Part shown: positions 25,527-32,961 of the stretch, piece after piece | How positions within the stretch are numbered: position 1 is the first letter of the stretch | Layout: every line of letters starts with the position of its first letter | Source of the DNA: Glutamicibacter sp. PS | GTDB taxonomy: Bacteria > Actinomycetota > Actinomycetes > Actinomycetales > Micrococcaceae | Reading direction: 5' to 3' | NCBI GenBank assembly: GCA_031317595.1 | Contig: JANCMB010000001.1 | Location: forward strand, 3,338,468 to 3,402,467 | Length of the DNA: 64,000 bases | Notes under the pieces: model-generated | Database searches by the model: none | What the model was told of the DNA's origin: nothing | The model's input: only the letters and a program-made list of their open reading frames with translations | Position numbers and translations under genes: made by a program

Positions 25527-26030
25527 AGCATGCGGCCGTTGAGCGACTTTGACGACACCCAGTGCAGTTATCTGCTGCGCACCATCGAGTTGGCCGCCGA
25601 GGCGCTCGAGGACGGCGATGAGCCCTTTGGGTCCGTGCTCGTCGATCCGTCGGGCTTGGTGCTATTCGAGGACCGTAATCGGGTCAAGGGCGGTAACCAC
25701 ACCCGCCACCCGGAATTGGAGATCGCCCGCTGGGCCGGGGAGAACCTCGATGCAGAGCAGCGCGCGGCCTGCACCGTGTACACCTCGGGGGAACACTGCC
25801 CCATGTGCGCCGCCGCCCACGCCTGGGTGGGTCTTGGGCCCATCGTTTACGTGGCCGGAACCCATGAACTGCAGCAATGGCACGTGGAATGGGGCATTGC
25901 CGCAGGCCCTGTGCGACCGCTGAGCATCGATCAGGTCACCACGGCGTTGACCGTCTCCGGTCCGGTCCCCGAACTGCTGCCCAAGGTGCGGGCGCTGCAC
26001 GCCCAACTGCACGGCATCGATGAACCCTAA
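25524..26030 (+). CDS. Nucleoside/nucleobase deaminase (cytidine deaminase-like fold)
   Basis: 168 residues. Zinc-dependent deaminase motifs are present: TRHPELEIARWA supplies the histidine ligand and catalytic glutamate (H-P-E in place of the usual H-A-E), and SGEHCPMCAAAHAWVG supplies the two cysteine ligands. EPFGSVLVD near residue 37 is typical of guanine/cytosine deaminase-like members, not of TadA. The substrate may be guanine, cytosine or a related base. The start at ATG 25524 is preferred because of the leaderless promoter; an ORF start further upstream would lie inside the regulator gene. Confidence 0.85.
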   Translation: MSMRPLSDFDDTQCSYLLRTIELAAEALEDGDEPFGSVLVDPSGLVLFEDRNRVKGGNHTRHPELEIARWAGENLDAEQRAACTVYTSGEHCPMCAAAHAWVGLGPIVYVAGTHELQQWHVEWGIAAGPVRPLSIDQVTTALTVSGPVPELLPKVRALHAQLHGIDEP

Positions 26031-26140
26031 CCGCCGGGATCGCCGGCGCGACTCCAGGCGGAGCCGGTCGCCCAGTAAGCTGGAACACAGTCAACGTCCA
26101 CTACCGTGGACCCGATTACACGAGGAAGTGACCCACCTTC

Positions 26141-27421
26141 ATGGCATTTGCCGCAGCCCTGGCACACATCTCCGACCTGGCCGACTACGTCGCCGCATCC
26201 CCTTCCAGCTACCACGCCGCGGACAGCGCCGCGCGCCGTCTTCAAGCCGCGGGCTTCACCGCACTGGATGAGGCGCAGGCCTGGCAACTGGCCCCCGGCG
26301 GGTACTACGTGGTGCGTGATGGTGCCATCATCGCCTGGGTGCAACCCGAGGGAGCAACTGCCAGCGCGGGATTCCATATCCTCGGTGCCCACACCGATTC
26401 GCCGGGATTCAAGCTCAAGCCTAAGCCCACCACCGGCGCCCACGGTTGGTGGCAGGCCGGGGTGGAAGTTTATGGCGGGCCACTGCTGAATTCTTGGTTG
26501 GATCGTGAGCTGGTGCTCGCCGGACGTTTGGTTTTGCGCGATGGAAGCACGCACCTGACCTGTACCGAGCCGCTGCTGCGCATCCCGCAGCTGGCCATCC
26601 ATCTGGATCGAGCCGTAAATGACGGCCTGAAATTGGATCGACAGACCCATACGAACCCGATCTTCGGGGCCGGAGACCTGGCCGATGCCGACATTCTCGG
26701 TGAATTGGCCGCGGCCGCCGGGGTCGCCGCCGACCAGGTGGCGGGCTATGACGTGCTGACCGCACCGGCCCAGCGTGGCGAGGTTTTCGGAGTTGGCAAG
26801 GAGTTCTATGCGGGTTCTCGCCTCGATAATCTCAGCAGCGTGCACGCCGGGCTGATTGCCCTGCTCAACTACGCGCGCGACCCGCAGGGCGGGCGAATTG
26901 CGATGCTTGCCGCCTTCGATCATGAAGAGCTTGGCTCGGAATCGCGCTCCGGCGCCTGCGGACCCTTCCTTGAAGAGGTGCTCGGGCGGATCCAAGCGGC
27001 GCTAGGCGCCGGGGTGGAAGATAGTGCACGGGCCATGGCCAATTCGCTGTGCCTCTCGGCCGATGCCGGACATGCGGTGCACCCGAACTACCCGGAACGC
27101 CACGATCCGGCTAACCGTCCGATGCTCAATGCCGGTCCGCTACTGAAGATCAACGGCAATCAGCGCTACGCGACCGACGCGGTGGGTGCCGCCGCCTTCG
27201 CCGGCTGGTGTGAACAGGCCGAGGTTCCTTATCAGGAGTTCGTGTCGAATAATCAGGTGCCCTGCGGCTCGACCATCGGCCCGTTGACCGCGACCCGTCT
27301 CGGAATCCGCACCGTGGATGTCGGGGTGCCGCTTCTGTCCATGCACTCGGCCCGCGAGATGTGCGGAGTGGACGACCCCTGGTACCTGACCCGCGTGGCC
27401 GAGGTCTTCTTCGCGAACTAA
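26141..27421 (+). CDS. M18-family aminopeptidase
   Basis: 426 residues, the normal length for bacterial aspartyl aminopeptidase-like enzymes that remove N-terminal residues from peptides in the cytoplasm. Metal-site motifs are all present: ILGAHTDSPGFKLKP, AGSRLDNLSS, AAFDHEELGSES with the catalytic EE pair, and PLLSMHSAREM near the C-terminus. NNQVPCGSTIGP is also family-typical. GAGGAAGTG precedes ATG 26141 at a rather long distance. TAAGCT at 26076-26081 and a small palindrome GTCCAC/GTGGAC (26096-26111) lie upstream and may be promoter elements. A terminator follows 11 bases after the stop. Confidence 0.94.
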   Translation: MAFAAALAHISDLADYVAASPSSYHAADSAARRLQAAGFTALDEAQAWQLAPGGYYVVRDGAIIAWVQPEGATASAGFHILGAHTDSPGFKLKPKPTTGAHGWWQAGVEVYGGPLLNSWLDRELVLAGRLVLRDGSTHLTCTEPLLRIPQLAIHLDRAVNDGLKLDRQTHTNPIFGAGDLADADILGELAAAAGVAADQVAGYDVLTAPAQRGEVFGVGKEFYAGSRLDNLSSVHAGLIALLNYARDPQGGRIAMLAAFDHEELGSESRSGACGPFLEEVLGRIQAALGAGVEDSARAMANSLCLSADAGHAVHPNYPERHDPANRPMLNAGPLLKINGNQRYATDAVGAAAFAGWCEQAEVPYQEFVSNNQVPCGSTIGPLTATRLGIRTVDVGVPLLSMHSAREMCGVDDPWYLTRVAEVFFAN

Positions 27422-27432
27422 GTAAACGTGCG

Positions 27433-27476
27433 ACCCCTGGGGGCCAACTTCTTGTTGGGACCCGGGGGTTGGACTT
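27433..27476 (+). terminator. Nested hairpin terminator of the aminopeptidase gene
   Basis: ACCCCTGGG (27433-27441) pairs with CCCGGGGGT (27461-27469) and inside it CCAAC pairs with GTTGG (27444-27458), followed by TGGACTTT. The whole forms one long stem after the M18 stop codon. Confidence 0.65.
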
Positions 27477-27570
27477 TAACGTGCCGCTGTGCCGGCGCAG
27501 GGCAGATGGGCCGCGTAATATATCAGCACAGAGCTCCATGGGTGGATCGTTGGCGATACATAGTAGAGGG

Positions 27571-28065
27571 ATGACGAGCTTTAAAGTACGCGGGACCATC
27601 GCGCAGACCATTGGTGAACTACCCAAGGTCGGCCAGCCAGCTCCCGATTTCGAATTGACCAACGCCGAGCTGGAGGAGGTCACCAAGGCCTGGCTGGCTG
27701 GCCGGCGCGTAGTGCTGAACATCTTTCCGTCCGTCGACACCGGTGTGTGCGCCGCCTCGGTGCGCCGCTTCAACGAGCTGGCGGCAGACCTAGCTAACAC
27801 CACCGTGCTCTGCGTGTCCATGGACCTTCCCTTTGCCCTGGGGCGTTTCTGCGGGGCCGAAGGACTCGAGAATGTCGTCGTTGCCTCGGCGTTCCGCTCG
27901 AGCTTCGGCGACGACTTTGGGGTCACACAGGCCAACGGACCCTTGGCCGGGCTATTTGCTCGAGCCATTGTGGTGCTCGATGAGCAGGGGGTCGTGCTGC
28001 ACACTCAGATTAACGAGGATCTCCACGTGGAACCGGACTACTCCGCCGCGCTGGCAAGCCTCTAA
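27571..28065 (+). CDS. tpx: Thiol peroxidase (Tpx-type peroxiredoxin)
   Basis: 164 residues. It reduces hydrogen and organic peroxides using thioredoxin. QPAPDFELTNAEL, NIFPSVDTGVCAASVRRFNE with the peroxidatic cysteine, and LPFALGRFCGAEGLENV with the resolving cysteine match atypical two-cysteine Tpx proteins. ATG 27571 is preceded by AGAGGG; the open frame continues upstream but that part overlaps the terminator and the end of the M18 gene. It converges on the amidase gene at 28087. Confidence 0.95.
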   Translation: MTSFKVRGTIAQTIGELPKVGQPAPDFELTNAELEEVTKAWLAGRRVVLNIFPSVDTGVCAASVRRFNELAADLANTTVLCVSMDLPFALGRFCGAEGLENVVVASAFRSSFGDDFGVTQANGPLAGLFARAIVVLDEQGVVLHTQINEDLHVEPDYSAALASL

Positions 28066-28086
28066 GCACTTCCCCGGCCAGACCGC

Positions 28087-28881
28087 CTACCGAAGCCGCG
28101 CGTTGGCTAGAACCGGCAGTCCGGCTCGGGCTGCATCCACCTGCTCCGGATCGATCGTCAGTATCCTCATCCCTGGCTTTACGCCTAGGTCTTCGATGAC
28201 TTCCCCGAGTGGAGAGATCAGCGCACTGTGCCCCACGCCCAGAGGCACTCCCGGTGGAACATCCCGCTCGACCGAGTAAGGGTCGGCTTGATCTACGGCC
28301 ACCACAAACGTGGTGCTATCCATCGCTCGGGCACGCGTTGCAAGTTGCCACTGCTCGGCCTTGCCCGGACCCGAGGCCCACGACGCACAAACGATATTGA
28401 CCAGTGCTTCGGCCTGCGCATGTCGGAAGAATAACTCAGGGAAGCGCACGTCGTAGCATGTAGCGACGCCGAAAGTGATCCCGTTGAGCGTGAATTGTAC
28501 CGGTAGGCTACCGGCGGTGACGGATTCGGATTCGCGGTACCCAAAGGCATCGTAGAGATGAATCTTGTCGTAATGAGCTTCGATGCCGCCGCCGGTAATT
28601 AGCAAGGTGTTGCGCACACGGCCTTGCTCGCCCGGGGTAAACATGCCGACCACGACGGTGACTTGGTGTTCTTCGGCGATTCGCCGCACCGTGTTTGCCC
28701 AAGGTCCGTCAATCGGCTCGGCGACAGCTGTTAGGTCATTGCCGAATGCGCACATGGTTGCCTCGGGGAACACCACAAGCTCTGCTCCCTGTGCAGCGGC
28801 AGTCGACACGTGATCGCGAATGAGGTCCAGATTGGCAGCCGGATCGGGGCTGCTGAGAATCTGTGCCAAAGCGATTTTCAT
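28087..28881 (-). CDS. Carbon-nitrogen hydrolase (nitrilase superfamily amidase)
   Basis: 264 residues. The catalytic Glu-Lys-Cys triad is visible: E in VVFPEATMCAFG, K in HYDKIHLYDAFG, and C in VATCYDVRFPELF. The sequence after it (ASWASGPGKAEQWQLATRARAMD) is typical of Nit/omega-amidase-like members that hydrolyse small amides. ATG 28881 follows AAAGGAG. It lies about 100 bases behind the flavin reductase, separated by a hairpin, and is on the same strand as the HpaB operon, so it may process an amide formed in that pathway. Confidence 0.9.
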   Translation of the reverse strand: MKIALAQILSSPDPAANLDLIRDHVSTAAAQGAELVVFPEATMCAFGNDLTAVAEPIDGPWANTVRRIAEEHQVTVVVGMFTPGEQGRVRNTLLITGGGIEAHYDKIHLYDAFGYRESESVTAGSLPVQFTLNGITFGVATCYDVRFPELFFRHAQAEALVNIVCASWASGPGKAEQWQLATRARAMDSTTFVVAVDQADPYSVERDVPPGVPLGVGHSALISPLGEVIEDLGVKPGMRILTIDPEQVDAARAGLPVLANARLR

Positions 28882-28932
28882 GGACACTCCTTTAATGGAT
28901 GCGGTATCTTCACGAATTTCTGATGTGCGTAT

Positions 28933-28964
28933 GGGGCGCGCCAGGAAGTCTCCCGGCGCGCCCC
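28933..28964 (-). terminator. Hairpin between flavin reductase and amidase
   Basis: GGGGCGCGCC (28933-28942) and GGCGCGCCCC (28955-28964) make a perfect 10-bp stem with a 12-base loop. No T-run is present, so it may only partly separate the amidase from the operon upstream. Confidence 0.5.
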
Positions 28965-28982
28965 GCATGAGGCCGGCGGTGG

Positions 28983-29507
28983 CTAGAAAAGCCAGGGAGC
29001 CTTCTCGTGGTGGAAGTCTTCGAAGGTTCCGAATTTGCCGGCGTTAAAGGCTAGCCCGCTACCATCACGGTCGCGGCTGGCTGTGACCTGACCGAAAAAG
29101 ACTTGATGATCGCCGATATCGTACTGATTCACAACTTCGCACTCGAGCTGGCTAAGTGCTTCACCGATCACCGGTAGTCCGCCGGGTGTAGCGTCGAAGT
29201 TCCCAACTTCAAAGCGTGCTCCGCCACGGGTGGCGAACTGTCGGGCCACGGCCTCCTGCTTCGCCCCGAGGATGGAGACCGCGAAGCGGCCCCCGGCGCG
29301 GATCGCATCCCCGGTGCGGGTGTCGAAGTTCAGCGAAATCATCAGGATCGGCGGTTCCAAGCTGATGGAGGTCAGCGAATTGATGGTCATGCCCGACCCC
29401 TCGCCCTCGTGCTCGGTGGTCACCACCGCGACGCCGGTGAGGAACCGGCCCATGGCCTGGCGCATATCCAGCGGAGCGGGCACCGCAAAGTCGGTATTCA
29501 GTGCCAT
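28983..29507 (-). CDS. Flavin reductase component (HpaC-like)
   Basis: 174 residues. MRQAMGRFLTGVAVVTTEHEGEGSGMTINSLTSISLEPPILMISL is the flavin-binding beginning of the NADH:flavin reductase family, and the C-terminus GDHQVFFGQV...AFNAGKFGTF is also typical. It would supply reduced flavin to the monooxygenase three genes upstream. ATG 29507 uses GGAGG located in the last codons of the cupin gene, so translation is coupled. It is the last gene before the hairpin at 28933. Confidence 0.92.
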   Translation of the reverse strand: MALNTDFAVPAPLDMRQAMGRFLTGVAVVTTEHEGEGSGMTINSLTSISLEPPILMISLNFDTRTGDAIRAGGRFAVSILGAKQEAVARQFATRGGARFEVGNFDATPGGLPVIGEALSQLECEVVNQYDIGDHQVFFGQVTASRDRDGSGLAFNAGKFGTFEDFHHEKAPWLF

Positions 29508-29510
29508 GGC

Positions 29511-29864
29511 CTAATCCTCCTTCGAGTAGTAGCGAACCTCGAACATCTTCGCGCCATTCTCGGAGACCCAAGGTCCGTGCTCCATTCCCGGCGGGCGGGT
29601 AGCCCAGTCGCCGGCCTTGAAGGTCTGGCCCAGGCGCTGATCCACGAAGGAGCCCTCGAAGATGTAGACCTCTTCCCAGAAATCGTGGCGCAACGGGCCA
29701 TTGGGGGAGGTATCGGTGCCCGGTTCGAATTTCAGGATGCGGGTGACCGCGTCGCTGGAGTCATCGCGGGCCAAGATTGCCTCGGAGAGGCCTTCGATAT
29801 GCGGGTTGCAGTCGGTGAACTCCACCCGGGAGACGGGGCCGAATTCGTATTCTGGTTTTGCCAT
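29511..29864 (-). CDS. Small cupin-domain protein
   Basis: 117 residues with a single cupin barrel: SPNGPLRHDFWEEVYIFEGSFVDQRLGQTFKAGDWATRPPGMEHGPWVSENG. Histidine and glutamate positions compatible with metal binding are present in LRHDFWEEVYI and the later GMEHGP. In aromatic-degradation operons such cupins act as ring-cleavage dioxygenases, isomerases or storage proteins; which applies here is unknown. AAGGAG precedes ATG 29864. Tightly spaced between the monooxygenase (11 bases) and the flavin reductase (3 bases). Confidence 0.85.
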   Translation of the reverse strand: MAKPEYEFGPVSRVEFTDCNPHIEGLSEAILARDDSSDAVTRILKFEPGTDTSPNGPLRHDFWEEVYIFEGSFVDQRLGQTFKAGDWATRPPGMEHGPWVSENGAKMFEVRYYSKED

Positions 29865-29875
29865 GATGGAACTCC

Positions 29876-31348
29876 TTAGGCGTTGCTGGCTGCGGTAGCT
29901 GGTACGTGGCTGTAGCTGGCGAGGAACTCGTCGAGCTCGGCGACGTGCTTCTCGTATCCGTAATTGCGGAAGGTGTAGGCACCCTTGACGACGAACGGAG
30001 CGCCAGCGTAGAACATCTCGTACTGCTGGTGGCGGCCGGCGAACTCGGTGCCGATGATGTCCCAGGCCAGGCGGAAGAGCTTGATGCGCTCTTCGCTGGA
30101 GACGTTCGGCGAGGCGATGTAGCGGCGCACGTCGTCGCGCGTCACTTCGCTGTGCAGGTCGTTGACTCCCGAGGGCAGCTGCAGCACGCCGCCGCCGACG
30201 AGGTCGCGGAGGATCTCGATAACCTTCGGGTAGATCTCGGACTGCAAGCCCATCGTGCCGTACAGGGCGCGCTTGCCGGGAACCAGCATGCCAGCATCAT
30301 CGGTGGTGGCGGTGTATTCCGCGGCGAGCAGGGCCGATTCGACCGAAGAGATCGTGGCGGCCAGCTCGCCCAGCTTTTCCTGCACACCTGGAATCTTTTC
30401 GGTGCCGTTGACCTGAGTGATCTTACGGGCCACGGCGCCGATGAACTGCAGCTTCACGGTCAGGCGTGTCTGCGCCTGCCAGTTGCCCAGGGCGTGGGCA
30501 CCGGTGTCGAAGAACTGGCGGCGCAGCTTCTCGGGATCACGGTCGATGAAGACGCGCTCCCACGGAACGAGCACATCGTCGAAGATCACCAAGGAGTCCG
30601 GCTCGTCGTAGTTGCTGGTCAACGGGTAGTCGAACTCACTAGATGCCTGCGGGGCGAAGGGGCGGCGGCACAGAAGCTTCAGACCCTCGGTGTCCACCGG
30701 AAGAGCGAAAGAGACCGCGAAGTCCTGGTCGTCGGCACCCAACGGCTTGATGCAGGTGACGAACACTTCGTCGGCGATGGCGGCGCCCGTGGCGAGCATC
30801 TGCGAACCGCGCACGATCAGGCCTTCTGCGGTTTCACCGACCACGCCGACTTGGATGTAATCGCCTTCCCAGCCCGAGGCGGTGGTGGCACGCGAGTACT
30901 GCGGCGGAATAATGGCGTAGGAGACGTAGAGATTCTCGCGCAGAATGCGCTCGTAGTAGCGGCGGATGTTCCCCGCGAAGTCGCGCTCGGGGTGCTCGAA
31001 GACTTCCGGATGCGAGCCGAAGGCCGCGAAGAAAGTTCCTACGTGGTCGGGGCTGCGGCCCACCCAGCCGTGGGTGTGCTTTGCCCAGCGTTCCACCGCT
31101 ACACGACGAGCCTTGAGTTGCTCGGCGGTGCGTGGTGCGCTGAAGACCAAGTTGGCGGTGCCGTCGATCTCGTCGCTGTGGTACTGCATCCCATTGGCCG
31201 GGTCCGCGGCGATGTCGTAGAGTTCTGCCACGGTTTTGGCGACGTTGGCGAAGGCCGGGTGGTTCACGACGTCGTGGACCACTTCGCCGTCGAGCAGGAT
31301 CGTGCGGTTGTCATTGAGTGAGGCTAGGTATTCGGCTCCGGTACGCAT
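29876..31348 (-). CDS. 4-hydroxyphenylacetate 3-monooxygenase-type oxygenase (HpaB family)
   Basis: 490 residues. Family landmarks include RTGAEYLASLNDNRTILLDGE at the start, RENLYVSYAIIPPQYSR, EGLIVRGSQMLATGAA (flavin site), LVIFDDVLVPWERVFIDRD and a C-terminal GTEFAGRHQQYEMFYAG. The enzyme uses free reduced flavin, here from the reductase at 28983, to hydroxylate a phenol or a related ring. The surrounding genes (DUF2848, cupin, amidase) differ from the classical hpa operon, so the substrate may not be 4-hydroxyphenylacetate. AAGGAAACTAGC precedes ATG 31348, which follows the DUF2848 stop by one base. Confidence 0.9.
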   Translation of the reverse strand: MRTGAEYLASLNDNRTILLDGEVVHDVVNHPAFANVAKTVAELYDIAADPANGMQYHSDEIDGTANLVFSAPRTAEQLKARRVAVERWAKHTHGWVGRSPDHVGTFFAAFGSHPEVFEHPERDFAGNIRRYYERILRENLYVSYAIIPPQYSRATTASGWEGDYIQVGVVGETAEGLIVRGSQMLATGAAIADEVFVTCIKPLGADDQDFAVSFALPVDTEGLKLLCRRPFAPQASSEFDYPLTSNYDEPDSLVIFDDVLVPWERVFIDRDPEKLRRQFFDTGAHALGNWQAQTRLTVKLQFIGAVARKITQVNGTEKIPGVQEKLGELAATISSVESALLAAEYTATTDDAGMLVPGKRALYGTMGLQSEIYPKVIEILRDLVGGGVLQLPSGVNDLHSEVTRDDVRRYIASPNVSSEERIKLFRLAWDIIGTEFAGRHQQYEMFYAGAPFVVKGAYTFRNYGYEKHVAELDEFLASYSHVPATAASNA

Positions 31349-31349
31349 G

Positions 31350-32063
31350 CTAGTTTCCTTCCGTGATGCGATAGGTGTGGGTCAGGATGGTGTTCTCGTC
31401 GAGGGCCAGTTCGAGCTTCCACTCGGTGCCGTATTTGAAGGCTCCGCCGATCACCGGCAGTGTGCCGCCGAGGCATAGGAAGTCTTCGTCATTGCGGCCG
31501 TGGTTCTCGATCAGCAGCTCGATGACATTCGACGGGGTGCGCAAGTTCGACAGCGTTCCCTCCTGGTAGAGCTCGCCGTCCACCCAGCTGCGGGCGCGTG
31601 CGTCGTCCAAGGAGAAGGTGCTCAGGTCGGGGATCTCGATGATCTCGCGGCCAACCGGCTTGGGGCAGGCGGCCTTGGAGCGCGGGATGTCGATGGCCTC
31701 GAGCTCGCGATCGGTATGGTCCGAGGCCAGTCCCAGGAAGTAGCGACCGCCGTGGCGGATATAGAGCGGCTCGATTTCGCCGCTGGTGCGCTCGCCGACG
31801 ACACTGACGGACTCGCTGCTGGTGACGGAGGCCAGCTCGACCGGGTAGAACATGGGCACCTGCGGGGGAGGAGCGATGCCGATGGCTGCAAGCTCATCGA
31901 TGTGCTCCTGGACGGCGTGGGCATCGCGGCCGGTATAGCCCGCGACAATCACCGCGCAATTGTCCAAGACGAGGGTTTCGCCCGAGCCCTTGACGGTGAA
32001 GCTCACCGTATCTTCGGAGCCGGAGGCCTGTTCGACGTCCGCCGGTGTACCTATGCTGTGCAT
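31350..32063 (-). CDS. DUF2848 family protein
   Basis: 237 residues. TLVLDNCAVIVAGYTGRDAHAVQEHIDELAAIGIAPPPQVPMFYPV and DFLCLGGTLPVIGGAFKYGTEWKLEL correspond to DUF2848 as I remember it, a family distantly like fumarylacetoacetate hydrolases and often placed in catabolic operons. A hydrolase or decarboxylase role on a ring-opened product is plausible but unproven. ATG 32063 lies inside the end of the small ORF 32051-32206, with AAAGG as ribosome site, so it is translationally coupled. Confidence 0.8.
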   Translation of the reverse strand: MHSIGTPADVEQASGSEDTVSFTVKGSGETLVLDNCAVIVAGYTGRDAHAVQEHIDELAAIGIAPPPQVPMFYPVELASVTSSESVSVVGERTSGEIEPLYIRHGGRYFLGLASDHTDRELEAIDIPRSKAACPKPVGREIIEIPDLSTFSLDDARARSWVDGELYQEGTLSNLRTPSNVIELLIENHGRNDEDFLCLGGTLPVIGGAFKYGTEWKLELALDENTILTHTYRITEGN

Positions 32064-32206
32064 TCTTCGCTGCCTTTCGTGGTGATGTGCAAAGTGGAAA
32101 CGGCCAAGGAGGGTTGGACCATGACCCGCATCAGTTCTCCGAAGCCGAGTGGTTCCCGAGCGGAATTCTCGGCATCGATATCAAGGTGCATGAGCTGTGC
32201 GGACAT
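32051..32206 (-). CDS. Small conserved-looking protein, 51 aa, leading the monooxygenase operon
   Basis: ATG 32206 follows a strong AAGGAG site with seven-base spacing, and the frame ends with TAG at 32051-32053, overlapping the DUF2848 start by 13 bases. The product begins MSAQLMHLDIDAEN and continues with GFGELMRVMVQPSLAV. No family is recognised. The ribosome site, coding overlap and operon position make it a likely real gene, although it is short enough to be missed by gene finders. It could be a small subunit or simply a coupling peptide. Confidence 0.6.
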   Translation of the reverse strand: MSAQLMHLDIDAENSAREPLGFGELMRVMVQPSLAVSTLHITTKGSEECTA

Positions 32207-32257
32207 GTCGGTACTCCTTGGTGGTCTCTCTGCGCCCCACCAGCAGCCGGAATGTGA

Positions 32258-32908
32258 CTACCTAGTTGAGCGTTGTGTCGAGACCGCGTTTCTGGTTGAT
32301 TCGAGATGGCTTAGCGCGGCCTGGGCCGCTTGGTCTGGATTGCCAGCTTTGATGCCAGCGACAATGGCGCGGTGCTCGACAAGCACTGCCTTAAAACGGT
32401 CGGTGGTGGCTAGGACCGCCTGGATGCCGAGTCGTTCTTGCTTGAATCGCTGGGCGTCGTACACCTGCGCGAGGGTTGCGTTGCCGGCGCCCTCGACGAT
32501 GGTCCGGTGGAACGCGATGTCTAGTTCGATAAAGGCGACGGGGTCGGTGGTCTGACCCTGCTCGTCGAGGATGGCCTCCAGTTGCGGGACCAGATCTACC
32601 CGGTGCTTGGCGACCTGGCGGGTCGCCCATTCGCCGATGACCTGGCGAACCTCGAGGATCTCCTTGAGGTCGGTGCCGGTCAGCGCCGGGATGTAGGCGC
32701 CCTTGTGGGGTACCCGCCGCAGCAGTCCTTCGGCTTCCAGCCGGAGCAGGGCTTCTCGTACGGGGGTTCGTGATACCCCGGCGGCCTCGGCGATCGCATT
32801 TTCACTGAGGAATGCCTCCTGGTTGTAGGGCAATTCGCCGATCTGCTGCCTGAGCCAGCGGTAGGCCCGTTCCGGTGCAGTGATCTGCGAGTTGTGCATG
32901 ATGCTCAT
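32258..32908 (-). CDS. GntR-family transcriptional regulator (FCD/FadR subfamily)
   Basis: 216 residues. The winged helix near the N-terminus contains LSENAIAEAAGVSRTPVREALLRLEAEGLLRR, and the C-terminal half has the all-helical FCD ligand domain with ELDIAFHRTIVEGAGN, whose Asp/His residues usually bind a metal and a carboxylate ligand. ATG 32908 follows GAAGGA. It sits between the MHS transporter and the HpaB operon on the same strand, 51 bases upstream of the small ORF. The near-perfect palindrome at 34356-34389, with TTGTATACAA in its centre, is a likely binding site. Confidence 0.92.
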   Translation of the reverse strand: MSIMHNSQITAPERAYRWLRQQIGELPYNQEAFLSENAIAEAAGVSRTPVREALLRLEAEGLLRRVPHKGAYIPALTGTDLKEILEVRQVIGEWATRQVAKHRVDLVPQLEAILDEQGQTTDPVAFIELDIAFHRTIVEGAGNATLAQVYDAQRFKQERLGIQAVLATTDRFKAVLVEHRAIVAGIKAGNPDQAAQAALSHLESTRNAVSTQRSTR

Positions 32909-32961
32909 GGCATGTCCTTCGACTAAGGAGGGTTAGCTGTCGAAGTGACCATACCAACCTT

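Noticed and set aside
27361-27570. Upstream extension of the thiol peroxidase frame
   Set aside because: It crosses the end of the M18 gene and its terminator; the normal Tpx N-terminus starts at ATG 27571.
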